33,400 nucleotides of DNA from PWND01 sp964614525 (lineage in GTDB: Bacteria > Bacteroidota > Bacteroidia > Bacteroidales > UBA7960): contig CAZTPA010000031.1 of assembly GCA_964614525.1 (NCBI GenBank), positions 1-33,400 on the forward strand, read 5' to 3'. This document shows, one piece after another, positions 24,462 through 33,372 of the stretch. Below the pieces are notes generated by a model. The model was not told the origin of the DNA and did no database searches. It was given only the letters and a program-made list of their open reading frames with translations. A program made the position numbers and the translations under genes. Every line of letters begins with the position of its first letter. The first letter of the stretch is position 1.

Positions 24462-24677
24462 ATGGCTAAAAAAGGTGATGTTGTTATTAACATAGAAAAG
24501 TGCAAAGGCTGTGAGATATGCATTGAAGCATGTCCAAATCAGGTGCTGGCAATGAGTCAGGAAGTTAATACTAAAGGATATCATTATTCCGTAAAAGTTA
24601 ACTCTGATTGCATTGGATGCGCCAATTGTGCAGTAGTTTGCCCTGACGCAGTAATAACAGTTTACAGGGAAAAATAG
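24462..24677 (+). CDS. korD: 2-oxoacid:ferredoxin oxidoreductase delta subunit (2x[4Fe-4S] ferredoxin)
   Basis: A 71-residue bacterial-type ferredoxin with two complete C-x2-C-x2-C-x3-CP motifs: Cys14/17/20/24 and Cys50/53/56/60. It passes electrons from the catalytic subunits to soluble ferredoxin. It is the first gene of a four-gene set in the order delta, alpha, beta, gamma, which is usual for Kor/Vor enzymes. A 7-bp hairpin (24682-24688 with 24709-24715) lies in the 76-nt gap before the alpha gene and may affect the subunit ratio. Confidence 0.9.
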   Translation: MAKKGDVVINIEKCKGCEICIEACPNQVLAMSQEVNTKGYHYSVKVNSDCIGCANCAVVCPDAVITVYREK

Positions 24678-24753
24678 TTTTCGGGAAACGATAGATTATT
24701 TTTTATGATTTTCCGGATATAATTAAAGGCCTATTTAATCAAATTATAACAAT

Positions 24754-25821
24754 ATGAAAGAATTACGGTTAATGAAAGGAAATGAAGCATTGGCAGAAGC
24801 GGCAATTCGTGCCGGTACTGATGCTTACTTTGGTTATCCTATTACTCCGCAGTCTGAGATTATCGAATATTTAATGTTCGAGAATCCTTATGAGCGCACA
24901 GGAATGGTTGTATTGCAGGCGGAGAGTGAGGTAGCAGCAATTAATATGGTATATGGTGCTGCCGGTTGTGGCAAAAAGGTGATGACAACATCATCCAGCC
25001 CGGGTGTGAGTTTAATGCAGGAAGGCATATCTTATATTGCAGGAGCAGAATTACCATGTGTATTAGTAAACGTTGTAAGAGGTGGCCCGGGACTTGGAAC
25101 AATACAGCCTTCTCAATCAGATTATTTTCAGTCTGTTAAAGGTGGTGGGCATGGCGATTATAAAATGATTGTTCTTGCACCGGCTACTGTTCAGGAAAGT
25201 GTTGATTTTGTTAAGCTTGCTTATGAACTGGCCTTTAAATACCGCACACCTGTTATGATATTGTCTGATGGCATTATTGGTCAAATGATGGAAAAAGTTG
25301 AATTATTTGAACAAATGCCGCGCGAAAATAAAGATTATGAATGGGCAACTGTTGGGAAAAAACCCGGTAAAGATAGTGTAATCATAACCTCATTACAGCT
25401 TAAGGCCGAAGATCAGGAGAAAGTTAACCTTGTGCTTCAGGCGAAATATCGCGAGATTGAAAAAAATGAAGTTATGTATGAGGAAATAATGTGCGATGAT
25501 GCTGAATATCTTTTTACCGCATTTGGATCATGTGCACGTATTACTCGTAAAGCCATGGAAATGGCTAGGGCTAAAGGTATAAAAGTTGGCTTACTCAGGC
25601 CAATCTCATTATATCCTTTCCCGGTTGATGCTTTTAGCAATATTGCTTCAAAAATGAAAGGCATACTTACTGTTGAAATGAATGCAGGTCAGATGGTTGA
25701 AGATGTTAAACTTGCCGTTAACGGAAAAACTAAAGTTGAACATTTCGGCCGTTTTGGTGGGGTTATCCCATCTCCTGAAGAAATTTTAAATGCTCTTGAA
25801 CAAAAAATAATTGGAGGATAA
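24754..25821 (+). CDS. korA: 2-oxoacid:ferredoxin oxidoreductase alpha subunit (KorA/VorB type)
   Basis: A 355-residue subunit carrying the pyrimidine-binding part of the thiamine diphosphate site. The N-terminal motif GNEALAEAAIRAG, then YFGYPITPQSEI (25-36), QAESEVAAINMVYGAA and TTSSSPGVSLMQEGISY are the family hallmarks. The C-terminal transketolase-like domain has GLLRPISLYPFP. Together with the other subunits it oxidises a 2-oxoacid and CoA to acyl-CoA and CO2, reducing ferredoxin. 2-oxoglutarate is the likely substrate, but branched-chain 2-oxoacids (VorB naming) cannot be excluded from sequence. The gene ends in a strong ribosome-binding site for the next gene. Confidence 0.9.
   Translation: MKELRLMKGNEALAEAAIRAGTDAYFGYPITPQSEIIEYLMFENPYERTGMVVLQAESEVAAINMVYGAAGCGKKVMTTSSSPGVSLMQEGISYIAGAELPCVLVNVVRGGPGLGTIQPSQSDYFQSVKGGGHGDYKMIVLAPATVQESVDFVKLAYELAFKYRTPVMILSDGIIGQMMEKVELFEQMPRENKDYEWATVGKKPGKDSVIITSLQLKAEDQEKVNLVLQAKYREIEKNEVMYEEIMCDDAEYLFTAFGSCARITRKAMEMARAKGIKVGLLRPISLYPFPVDAFSNIASKMKGILTVEMNAGQMVEDVKLAVNGKTKVEHFGRFGGVIPSPEEILNALEQKIIGG
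25813..25817 (+). promoter_or_regulatory. Strong Shine-Dalgarno of korB
   Basis: GGAGG lies inside the end of korA, 6 nt before the korB ATG at 25824. Bacteroidota genes generally lack such a strong site, and I see none as strong before the neighbouring starts. It probably secures beta-subunit synthesis after the 2-nt gap. Confidence 0.6.
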
Positions 25822-25823
25822 TC

Positions 25824-26585
25824 ATGTCAGAAAATCTAATAAAACCCGAAACTCTGTTTTATGAAAAAACAAAAGTGCTAACTGATAAGGTTATGCACTA
25901 TTGCCCCGGATGCGGGCATGGAACAGCCCATCGCATGTTAGCTGAAGTAATTGATGACCTGGGGATTCAGGAACAAACTATTGGTGTTGCACCCGTGGGT
26001 TGTTCTGTGCTTGCTTATTATTACTTTGATGTTGATATGACTGAAGCTGCTCACGGAAGAGCAACAGCTGTCGCAACAGGTATTAAAAGAGTTTTTCCGG
26101 AAAAATATGTATTTACATATCAGGGAGATGGTGATCTTGCTGCTATTGGTACCGGTGAAACTATTCATGCCTGTAACAGGGGTGAAAATATTCTTATAGT
26201 TTTTATTAATAATGGTATTTATGGTATGACAGGCGGACAAATGGCACCAACTACACTGGAAGGTATGAAAAGCTCTACCTCTCCAAGAGGAAGGGATATT
26301 GCTACTATGGGTAATCCTTTAAAAATTACTGAAATGGTCGCTACTTTGCCGGGTACATATTATGTTACTCGACAGTCGGTTCACACTCCTGCAAATGCAC
26401 GTAAAACAAAAAGAGCTATTAAAAAAGCATTGGAATATCAAAAAGAGAATAAAGGGACTTGCCTGGTTGAGATAGTTTCAAACTGCCCATCAAACTGGAA
26501 AATGACCCCTATGCAATCCAATAAATGGATGGAAGAAAATATGTTCCCGTTCTATCCTCTTGGTGATATTAAAGTTCCTCAATAA
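25824..26585 (+). CDS. korB: 2-oxoacid:ferredoxin oxidoreductase beta subunit
   Basis: A 253-residue thiamine-diphosphate-binding subunit. It shows CPGCGHG (27-33, Cys27 and Cys30), GVAPVGCSVLAYYY, and the ThDP/Mg motif GDGDLAAIG (101-109) ending at NNGIYGMTGGQMAPTT (129-144). The length is typical for the four-subunit enzymes. It starts 2 nt after korA with a GGAGG site, so the two subunits are made together. In an anaerobe the enzyme can work in the oxidative direction or, with reduced ferredoxin, in reverse to fix CO2. Confidence 0.92.
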   Translation: MSENLIKPETLFYEKTKVLTDKVMHYCPGCGHGTAHRMLAEVIDDLGIQEQTIGVAPVGCSVLAYYYFDVDMTEAAHGRATAVATGIKRVFPEKYVFTYQGDGDLAAIGTGETIHACNRGENILIVFINNGIYGMTGGQMAPTTLEGMKSSTSPRGRDIATMGNPLKITEMVATLPGTYYVTRQSVHTPANARKTKRAIKKALEYQKENKGTCLVEIVSNCPSNWKMTPMQSNKWMEENMFPFYPLGDIKVPQ

Positions 26586-26599
26586 AAAATATATAAGTT

Positions 26600-27151
26600 A
26601 TGACAGAAGAAATTATCATAGCCGGATTTGGCGGACAAGGCGTGCTTTCTATGGGGCAAATTTTGTGCTATAGCGGAGTAATGCAAAACAAAGAAGTGAG
26701 CTGGATGCCTTCATATGGCCCCGAAATGAGAGGTGGTACTGCAAATTGTACTGCTATCATTAGTGATGAGCCAATCAGCTCGCCGGTGTTAAATGAATTT
26801 GATACTGCTATCGTTTTGAATCAACCATCTATGGATAAATTTGAAGATGCCGTAAAACCCGGCGGATTACTTATCTATGAAAAAAATGGTATGACACGTA
26901 CTCCAAAAAGAAAGGACATCAATGTATATGTGATTGAAGCTTACGATGCCTCAGTAAAGATGGATAATACTAAAGTTTTTAATATGATTGTAATTGGAGG
27001 TTTTCTTAAAATCAAACCAATTATTGAACTTGAAAACGTTATTAAAGGATTGAAAAAAGTCCTGCCTGAAAGATATCACAAGCTTATTCCTCTTAACGAA
27101 CAAGCTATTAATAAAGGGATGGAAATTATTAAAGTTGAGAATAAATTATAA
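26600..27151 (+). CDS. korC: 2-oxoacid:ferredoxin oxidoreductase gamma subunit
   Basis: A 183-residue subunit with the nucleotide-like GFGGQG (9-14) at the N-terminus, WMPSYGPEMRGGTANCTAII (about 35-54) and SSPVLNEFDTAIVLNQPSMD, all typical of the gamma family, which binds CoA. It lies 14 nt after korB. It is the last gene of the operon and is followed by a two-stem terminator. Confidence 0.92.
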   Translation: MTEEIIIAGFGGQGVLSMGQILCYSGVMQNKEVSWMPSYGPEMRGGTANCTAIISDEPISSPVLNEFDTAIVLNQPSMDKFEDAVKPGGLLIYEKNGMTRTPKRKDINVYVIEAYDASVKMDNTKVFNMIVIGGFLKIKPIIELENVIKGLKKVLPERYHKLIPLNEQAINKGMEIIKVENKL

Positions 27152-27180
27152 TTCGAAATTTTAATAATTTTTTATAAATA

Positions 27181-27227
27181 GGCTGTCCTGATGTTATTTT
27201 TAGATAACGTTTTGACAGCTTTTTTTA
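27181..27227 (+). terminator. Terminator of the kor operon (nested hairpin)
   Basis: An outer 7-bp stem (27181-27187 with 27214-27220, one G-T pair) encloses a smaller stem (27193-27197 with 27204-27208), followed by a T-run. The rest of the gap to 27465 holds only the secDF promoter. Confidence 0.75.
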
Positions 27228-27400
27228 TAATAATTGCTATAAATAATGTTATTATCAAAAAAAAGAACATTTCTTGCAAATATTTTACTGTATATATAAT
27301 GTTTTATTGTAAAAATCATCTAAATTTGCGGTCGATTTTTTATTTCTAATATTCATTTAAAGCATATTAGAAAAAAGTCAACATACTTAATTCTAAAGAA

Positions 27401-27431
27401 TTGTTTATTAAGATAGGTTGTTCTATCTTTG
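27401..27431 (+). promoter_or_regulatory. Promoter of secDF
   Basis: TTG (27401-27403), a 20-nt spacer and TATCTTTG (27424-27431) match the Bacteroidota consensus; the start is expected about 28 nt before the ATG. A second TAAATTTG at 27321-27328 has no -33 partner. Confidence 0.65.
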
Positions 27432-27465
27432 CAATCTTAAAAAAACATAATTAAATAATAGTAAT

Positions 27466-30400
27466 ATGCAAAATAAAGGAATAGTAAGATTTTTTGGGAT
27501 AGCTTTAATTTTGGTATGTATATACCAGCTATCATTTACCTTTTTTGCCAGAAAGGTAGAAAGTGACGCTATAGAATATGCACATAATGAGCATTTTGAA
27601 CATTTGGCTGAAAGACTGGCAGAGGCAGAATTAAAAGATGAACTCGATAAGGAAGATATTGATAAAGAAAATATTGACCTTCGTAAAGCTGTTATATTTG
27701 ACTCTATTGCCAAGTTTCAACAGAATTTCTATCTTGATTCTATGATGAGCCAGCCTGTTTATAATTTCTTTGGAATTAAGAAATACACTTTTCGTGATTG
27801 TAAAGAAAGAGAGTTGAACCTAGGTCTTGACCTTAGAGGTGGAATGAACGTGACTTTAGAAATTTCTGTAGTTGAAATTGTAAATGCATTATCAAATTAT
27901 AGCACAGATCCTACCTTTACATCAGCTTTGGAAAAAGCAAAAGAAAGACAAAAAACCAGTACGGATGATTTTGTAGATATTTTTGTTAATGCTTTTGAAG
28001 AAACAGATCCGAATGCAAGTTTAGCTGCCATTTTCAGTACTGCTGAATTGAGAGAACGGATTCCTTTTAATGCATCTAATGAAGATGTTAAGAGCGTTTT
28101 GTCTGATGAAATTGACGATGCTGTTGATCGTTCTTTTAATATTTTGCGTACTCGTATTGACAGGTTTGGTGTGGCTCAGCCTAATATTCAAAAACTGGCT
28201 GCTTCAGGTAGAATTTTAGTTGAACTTCCGGGTATAAAAGAACCGGACAGGGTTAGAAGGCTGCTTCAGGGGACTGCAAAACTTGAGTTTTGGGAAACTT
28301 ATGAATTTGCTGAAATAAGTGAATATTTTATTGAAGCAAATGACAGACTAAAAGAATTAAGACTCGAAGATGAACCGACTGTTGAAGAGGATATTGTTGA
28401 AGAACCTGAGGATTTAGACTTATTGTTGGAGTCAACTGATGAGGTTGATCGTGATACAATAGGTGATGCTTCGGATATTGAAACAGCTGAGGGAACTGAA
28501 GAAGTAGATTCAACAGAAGTTCCTGAATTATTAGACCTTGTAGAAGCTGATTCTGATTCAGATGAGTTTGAGGATTATGCTGCAGATAATCCATTATTTG
28601 CATATCTTGAACCTTCTTTTATGATGGATCAACAAACAGGTGGTACTAGAGCTGCTGCAGGTCCTGTTATTGGCAGAGCTAAAGTACAGGATATTTCGCG
28701 TGTTGATGCTTTATTGTCAAAGACTCAGATTCAAAGTATATTTCCAAGAAATTTAAAATTACACTGGACTGCTAAACCAATTGAGATTGAAGGCGAGGAA
28801 TTTTTGCAGCTTATCGCAATAAAAGAAATTGGCAGAGATGGACAAGCTCCCTTAACAGGAGATGCTATTGTTGATGCTCGCCAGGATTTTAGTCCTACAG
28901 GTGAGGCTGAAATTACTATGAATATGAGTAACGAAGGTGCTCGAATCTGGAGAAGGCTTACTGCTGATAATATTGGTAGTTCTATTGCTATTGTTCTTGA
29001 TGACCTTGTTTATTCGTTTCCTACTGTTCAGGCTGAAATCGCCGGTGGACGGTCTCAGATAACCGGTGATTTTACTATTCAGGAAGCACAAGACCTTGCA
29101 AATATACTTAAAGCAGGTTCTTTGCCTGCACCTGCACGTATTGTTGAAGAGGCTATAGTTGGTCCTTCCCTTGGACGTGAAGCAATTAACAGTGGCTTTA
29201 TGTCATTTTTAATTGCATTTGTTTTGGTGCTTATTTATATGGCTGTTTATTATTCCAGAGCAGGATTGGTAGCCGATTTTGCTTTAATTGCAAATATTTT
29301 CTTTATACTCGGTGTTCTTGCTTCATTGGGCGCTGTGCTAACAATGCCCGGTATTGCCGGTATTGTGCTTACATTGGGTATGGCTGTGGATGCCAATGTT
29401 ATTATCTATGAAAGGATAATTGAAGAACTTAGAGCCGGAAAAGGTAATAAACTCGCCATTTCTGATGGTTATAAAAATGCATATTCAGCGATTATTGATG
29501 GTAATGTTACTACTCTTTTAACAGCAGTTGTACTTTATGTTTTTGGTTCAGGTCCGGTGCAAGGGTTTGCAACTACATTAATAATTGGTATAATCTGTTC
29601 TCTTTTTACTGCGATTCTATTATCCAGATATATATTTTCATTCTGGATGGATCGTAATATTCAGATTAAATTCGATTCAAAGATTTCAAGAGGTTTCTTG
29701 TCAAAAGTAAATTTTGATTTCATTGCTGCCAGAAAGAAGTTTTATGTTGTTTCTACTATTATTATTCTTTTAGGTATTACATCTTTATTTGTTCGCGGCT
29801 TAAGTTACGGTATTGACTTTGCCGGTGGACGTTCTTATGTTGTTAGATTTGATAACGATGATATAAATACACAGGAAGTTAGAAATTCATTAACTGCTCA
29901 ATTTGAAGAAGCTCCTGAAGTTGTTACTTTTGGGCCAAATCGTCAGCTTAGAATTACTACAGCATATTTAATTGATGATAATAGTGCAGAAGCTGATTCT
30001 ATTGCAGAAACAGCTCTATATGCCGGTGTTTTGGAATTCTTTGAAAACCCGATTTCTTACGAAGAATTTGTAGGCGATGATGATAATAAAGAGGTTGGGC
30101 GACTTAGTTCTCAAAAAGTTGGACCAACAGTGGCTCGTGATATTAAGAGAGGTGCTGTGATTAGTGTTATAATTGCATTAATTATTATATTCTTATATAT
30201 TGCAGTTAGATTTAAAAAATGGCAATTTGGATTAGGTGGGCTTATAACCATTGCCCATGATTCAATAATTGTTGTATCATTGTTTTCCTGGTTTCATCAT
30301 GTGGTTCCATGGGCAATGGATATAGATCAAATATTTATAGCTGCAATTCTTACTATTATTGGTTATTCTATTAATGATACAGTGGTTATTTTTGACAGGG

Positions 30401-30684
30401 TTAGGGAAAATATTAAATTGTTTCCCAAAAGAGATTTAAAAGTAAATGTAAATACTGCATTGAATGCTACATTATCACGTACTTTTAATACTTCACTCAC
30501 TACCATTATCGTACTTTTAATTATCTTCCTTTTCGGTGGAGAGGTTATTAGAGGATTCTCCTTTGCACTCTTAATAGGTGTTATCGTTGGTACTTATTCC
30601 TCTCTGTTTAATTCAACTACTATAGCATATGATCTGATTCAATTGCGAAGTGGTAAAAAGGGAAAAAGTGATAAAAAGAAATAA
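27466..30684 (+). CDS. secDF: SecDF, fused protein-export membrane subunits
   Basis: A 1072-residue fusion of SecD and SecF, which use the proton-motive force to help the Sec translocase finish export. Membrane segment 1 is at 8-27. A charged helical region (31-75) precedes the SecD periplasmic P1 domain (about 116-560, LGLDLRGGMNVTLE). SecD membrane helices cover 578-727 with the functional GMAVDANVIIYERI (638-651). The SecF half begins near 758, with GIDFAGGRSYVVRF (782-795) and GYSINDTVVIFDRVREN (966-982). An acidic, Asp/Glu-rich insert (about 300-372) interrupts P1. It has its own promoter and terminator. Confidence 0.95.
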   Translation: MQNKGIVRFFGIALILVCIYQLSFTFFARKVESDAIEYAHNEHFEHLAERLAEAELKDELDKEDIDKENIDLRKAVIFDSIAKFQQNFYLDSMMSQPVYNFFGIKKYTFRDCKERELNLGLDLRGGMNVTLEISVVEIVNALSNYSTDPTFTSALEKAKERQKTSTDDFVDIFVNAFEETDPNASLAAIFSTAELRERIPFNASNEDVKSVLSDEIDDAVDRSFNILRTRIDRFGVAQPNIQKLAASGRILVELPGIKEPDRVRRLLQGTAKLEFWETYEFAEISEYFIEANDRLKELRLEDEPTVEEDIVEEPEDLDLLLESTDEVDRDTIGDASDIETAEGTEEVDSTEVPELLDLVEADSDSDEFEDYAADNPLFAYLEPSFMMDQQTGGTRAAAGPVIGRAKVQDISRVDALLSKTQIQSIFPRNLKLHWTAKPIEIEGEEFLQLIAIKEIGRDGQAPLTGDAIVDARQDFSPTGEAEITMNMSNEGARIWRRLTADNIGSSIAIVLDDLVYSFPTVQAEIAGGRSQITGDFTIQEAQDLANILKAGSLPAPARIVEEAIVGPSLGREAINSGFMSFLIAFVLVLIYMAVYYSRAGLVADFALIANIFFILGVLASLGAVLTMPGIAGIVLTLGMAVDANVIIYERIIEELRAGKGNKLAISDGYKNAYSAIIDGNVTTLLTAVVLYVFGSGPVQGFATTLIIGIICSLFTAILLSRYIFSFWMDRNIQIKFDSKISRGFLSKVNFDFIAARKKFYVVSTIIILLGITSLFVRGLSYGIDFAGGRSYVVRFDNDDINTQEVRNSLTAQFEEAPEVVTFGPNRQLRITTAYLIDDNSAEADSIAETALYAGVLEFFENPISYEEFVGDDDNKEVGRLSSQKVGPTVARDIKRGAVISVIIALIIIFLYIAVRFKKWQFGLGGLITIAHDSIIVVSLFSWFHHVVPWAMDIDQIFIAAILTIIGYSINDTVVIFDRVRENIKLFPKRDLKVNVNTALNATLSRTFNTSLTTIIVLLIIFLFGGEVIRGFSFALLIGVIVGTYSSLFNSTTIAYDLIQLRSGKKGKSDKKK

Positions 30685-30705
30685 ATTATAATATCATTAT
30701 TTATA

Positions 30706-30738
30706 AAGCCGTTTCATTTAATATGAGACGGCTTTTTT
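30706..30738 (+). terminator. Terminator of secDF
   Basis: A 12-bp stem with one G-T pair (30706-30717 with 30723-30734) and a 5-nt loop, followed by a run of T. Confidence 0.85.
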
Positions 30739-30780
30739 ATTCTATTATAAATATATGTTCCTTTGTATTTATGGTTTAAT

Positions 30781-30788
30781 TAAATTTG
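30781..30788 (+). promoter_or_regulatory. Possible -7 box of tatA
   Basis: TAAATTTG lies 30 nt before the tatA ATG. The nearest TTTG upstream (30762-30765) is only 15 nt away, so the -33 is uncertain. Confidence 0.4.
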
Positions 30789-30818
30789 TAAATATTTTCT
30801 ATTGACGAGATATTTATA

Positions 30819-31193
30819 ATGATAGTATTTGGCAACATTTTATTGTTTGGTATTAGTGGTGGTGAAGTATTTATAGTGCTTCTGTTTATTTTATTGTTTT
30901 TCGGACCTAAGAAGATTCCAGAGATTGCCAGGTTTCTTGGAAAAGGTATTAATGAAATAAAAAAAGTTCAAAGAGAATTTAATGATGAAATTAACCGGTC
31001 TTCGAATGAAAATATATCAAAAGATATTCAAAAAGATATAGATAAGTATAAGGAAAATGCAAAATCTAAAAATATGGATAGTATTTCTGAAGATCAGGAA
31101 AGTATTACTGATGAAGATAGTAATATAAATGATGAAGATATTGATAACGATCTGCCATACCCATACAATCAGGCCGGAAAATTTAAAGAATAG
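30819..31193 (+). CDS. tatA: Twin-arginine translocase subunit TatA/TatE
   Basis: A 124-residue protein with a short N-terminal membrane helix (about 14-28), the FGPKKIPEIARFLGKG hinge and amphipathic helix (28-43), and a long charged tail. The tail is longer than the roughly 60-90 residues usual for TatA and is Asp/Glu/Asn-rich (about 60-112) before a short PYPYNQAGKFKE end. TatA forms the pore-like part of the Tat system, which moves folded proteins across the inner membrane. No tatB or tatC is in the window; one TatA/TatC pair is typical of Bacteroidota. The next gene starts 61 nt later and may be co-transcribed. Confidence 0.88.
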   Translation: MIVFGNILLFGISGGEVFIVLLFILLFFGPKKIPEIARFLGKGINEIKKVQREFNDEINRSSNENISKDIQKDIDKYKENAKSKNMDSISEDQESITDEDSNINDEDIDNDLPYPYNQAGKFKE

Positions 31194-31254
31194 AAGCAAT
31201 TAAAAGAAATTGCATACGTTAAAAGTAACAAGAGAAATATTATAATATAATTAG

Positions 31255-33372
31255 ATGTTTAAATATAGTTTCCTTTTTATTTCCATAATTATTTTAGGAT
31301 TATTTATTCCGGAACAGGCTTATTCGCAAAGTCGTCGTTTGCAAAAAGCTGATAATGCTTATGAGCTTGAACAATACAGTGAAGCTTTGGATTTGTATAT
31401 GAAGGCTTATAGACGGGCAAGGCGCAAAGATCGAAAGGAAGGAGCAAGGATAATTTTCCGGACAGCAATGTGTTACAAATACTTAAATCAGCCAAGGCGC
31501 GCAGAAATAGCTTTTCGCAGGGCAATCAGGCAAAATTATTCTGAGCCTCTTGCTCAATTATATTTAGCACAGGCAATGTTGGAAAATGAGAAATATGAAG
31601 ACGCGATTGTTGAGTTTGAAAAGTACCTGGAAGAACATCCGGATGATGAATTGGCAAAACTTGGGATTCAATCTGCCAAGTTTGCTATGGAAATGAAAGA
31701 TAATCCCGGCAGGTATGAAATTGATATGAACCGAAAATTAAATTCCAGACAATCTGATTTTACTCCTGCATTTGCCGATCACAGGCAGTCTTCGTTGGTT
31801 TTTGCTTCTACTCAGAATGATGCTGTTGGCGATCAAACTGATCCATGGACAGGTGAGAATTTTTCCAGTTTTTTCATATCTTATCAAGACAGAAAAGGTG
31901 ATTGGAGCAAGCCTGTATTGTTGGACGAAGGACCTATTAATACAAAGTTTAACGAAGGTGCTCCTTCATTTAATGCTACATACACGGAAATGTATTTTAC
32001 ACGATGCCCAAGTGTTTCCGGTAAAAATCTTGGATGTCGAATTTATAAATCTTCTCTTGAGGGTGCAAATTGGGGTGAAGCTGTTCAAATTGACCTTATA
32101 GAGGATAGCTTAATTAGTGTTGGTCATCCTGCTATTAGTCCCGATGAAATGTCTTTATATTTTGTTACAGAAATGCCGGGCGGAAAAGGAGGCAAGGATA
32201 TATGGGTAGCAAGCAGAGATAATCCTTCCGGTGAATTTTCTAAAATTACTAATCTTGATTCTGTTATTAATACGCCCGGAAATGAAATGTTTCCCTATGT
32301 CAGACATGATGGAGTATTATATTTTTCTTCAAATGGACATCCGGGGATGGGAGGTCTTGATATTTTTTATACTATGCCGGATGGAGATTCCTGGACAGAG
32401 CCTGTCAATTTTGGAGTCCCTGTCAATAGCTCAGGAGATGATTTTGGAATAGTTTTTTATCAAGGAAAAGAAAGCGGTTTCTTTTCTTCAAGCAGAGGAA
32501 GAACAGGAATCAGCAATATTTATTCTTTTGACTTACCGCCATTGCTTTTTACCTTAGGTGGTGTTGTTCGTGATGATGAAACAAAAAAAGAATTGGAAGA
32601 TGTAACAATACAACTAATTGGTTCTGATGGAACCCTGCTACAAAAAGAAACTGATGAGCAAGGCCGCTACTTATTCAATGAAAATGAAATTAATCAGGAT
32701 ACAAAATATGACTTATTAGTTAGCAAAGAAAAGTATTTCTCTGAAAGAGCAGAGGAATCAACAATAGATATCAACCGAAGTAGAGATTTTGTTTATGATT
32801 TTTATCTTGAACCCATTCCTAAGACTCCTATTGAACTTCCTGAGATTTTGTATGATTTTGCAAGTTGGGAGCTAAAAGAGCAATATCAGGACTCTTTGAC
32901 CGGACTTGTACAAACTCTTGAAGATAATCCGGGACTTATCATTGAATTAGCATCACATACAGATAGCAGGGGTGCGCATGAATATAATGACACATTGTCT
33001 CAGAAAAGAGCACAGGCTGTTGTTGAATTTCTTGTTGATAAAGGAATTGACGAAAGAAGGTTAATTGCAAAAGGCTACGGAAAAAGAGTTCCGCGAAAAA
33101 TTGAGGAAACTATTGAACGTGATGGTTATGTGTTTGAGGAAGGAACTGAAATTACCGAAGAATACATAGAATCATTGCCTACTGAAGATCACAAGGATGC
33201 TGCATATCAATTAAACAGAAGAACTGAGTTTAAAGTTCTTTCAGAAGATTTTAAACCAGATGATGAGGATGAAAATAAAATTGAAGAAAAGCAAAAAGAA
33301 CGGAATACAGTGCCCGATAGGAGAGGCCGAAACGATTATTATCCGCCCGGAAACAGGAAGAAATCACCGTAG
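31255..33372 (+). CDS. OmpA-family protein with TPR, PD40 and carboxypeptidase-regulatory-like domains (PorE-like)
   Basis: A 705-residue exported protein. The signal peptide covers 1-25. TPR repeats run at about 31-140 (ADNAYELEQYSEALDLYMKA, AQAMLENEKYEDAIVEFEKY). Residues 165-430 are PD40/WD40-like propeller blades (GHPAISPDEMSLYFV, EMFPYVRHDGVLYFSSNG). Residues 431-515 are a carboxypeptidase-regulatory-like beta domain (GGVVRDDETKKELEDVTIQL). Residues 530-665 form the OmpA C-terminal peptidoglycan-binding domain (IELASHTDSRG, QKRAQAVVEFL, NRRTEF), then a basic/acidic tail. This domain order is that of PorE of the T9SS in Porphyromonas gingivalis, but Bacteroidota carry several such paralogues, so I leave out a symbol. 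Confidence 0.85.
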   Translation: MFKYSFLFISIIILGLFIPEQAYSQSRRLQKADNAYELEQYSEALDLYMKAYRRARRKDRKEGARIIFRTAMCYKYLNQPRRAEIAFRRAIRQNYSEPLAQLYLAQAMLENEKYEDAIVEFEKYLEEHPDDELAKLGIQSAKFAMEMKDNPGRYEIDMNRKLNSRQSDFTPAFADHRQSSLVFASTQNDAVGDQTDPWTGENFSSFFISYQDRKGDWSKPVLLDEGPINTKFNEGAPSFNATYTEMYFTRCPSVSGKNLGCRIYKSSLEGANWGEAVQIDLIEDSLISVGHPAISPDEMSLYFVTEMPGGKGGKDIWVASRDNPSGEFSKITNLDSVINTPGNEMFPYVRHDGVLYFSSNGHPGMGGLDIFYTMPDGDSWTEPVNFGVPVNSSGDDFGIVFYQGKESGFFSSSRGRTGISNIYSFDLPPLLFTLGGVVRDDETKKELEDVTIQLIGSDGTLLQKETDEQGRYLFNENEINQDTKYDLLVSKEKYFSERAEESTIDINRSRDFVYDFYLEPIPKTPIELPEILYDFASWELKEQYQDSLTGLVQTLEDNPGLIIELASHTDSRGAHEYNDTLSQKRAQAVVEFLVDKGIDERRLIAKGYGKRVPRKIEETIERDGYVFEEGTEITEEYIESLPTEDHKDAAYQLNRRTEFKVLSEDFKPDDEDENKIEEKQKERNTVPDRRGRNDYYPPGNRKKSP

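Noticed and set aside
24682..24715. Short hairpin in the korD-korA gap
   Set aside because: Seven bp with a G-T pair and no T-run; noted in the korD entry only, as it could be chance.
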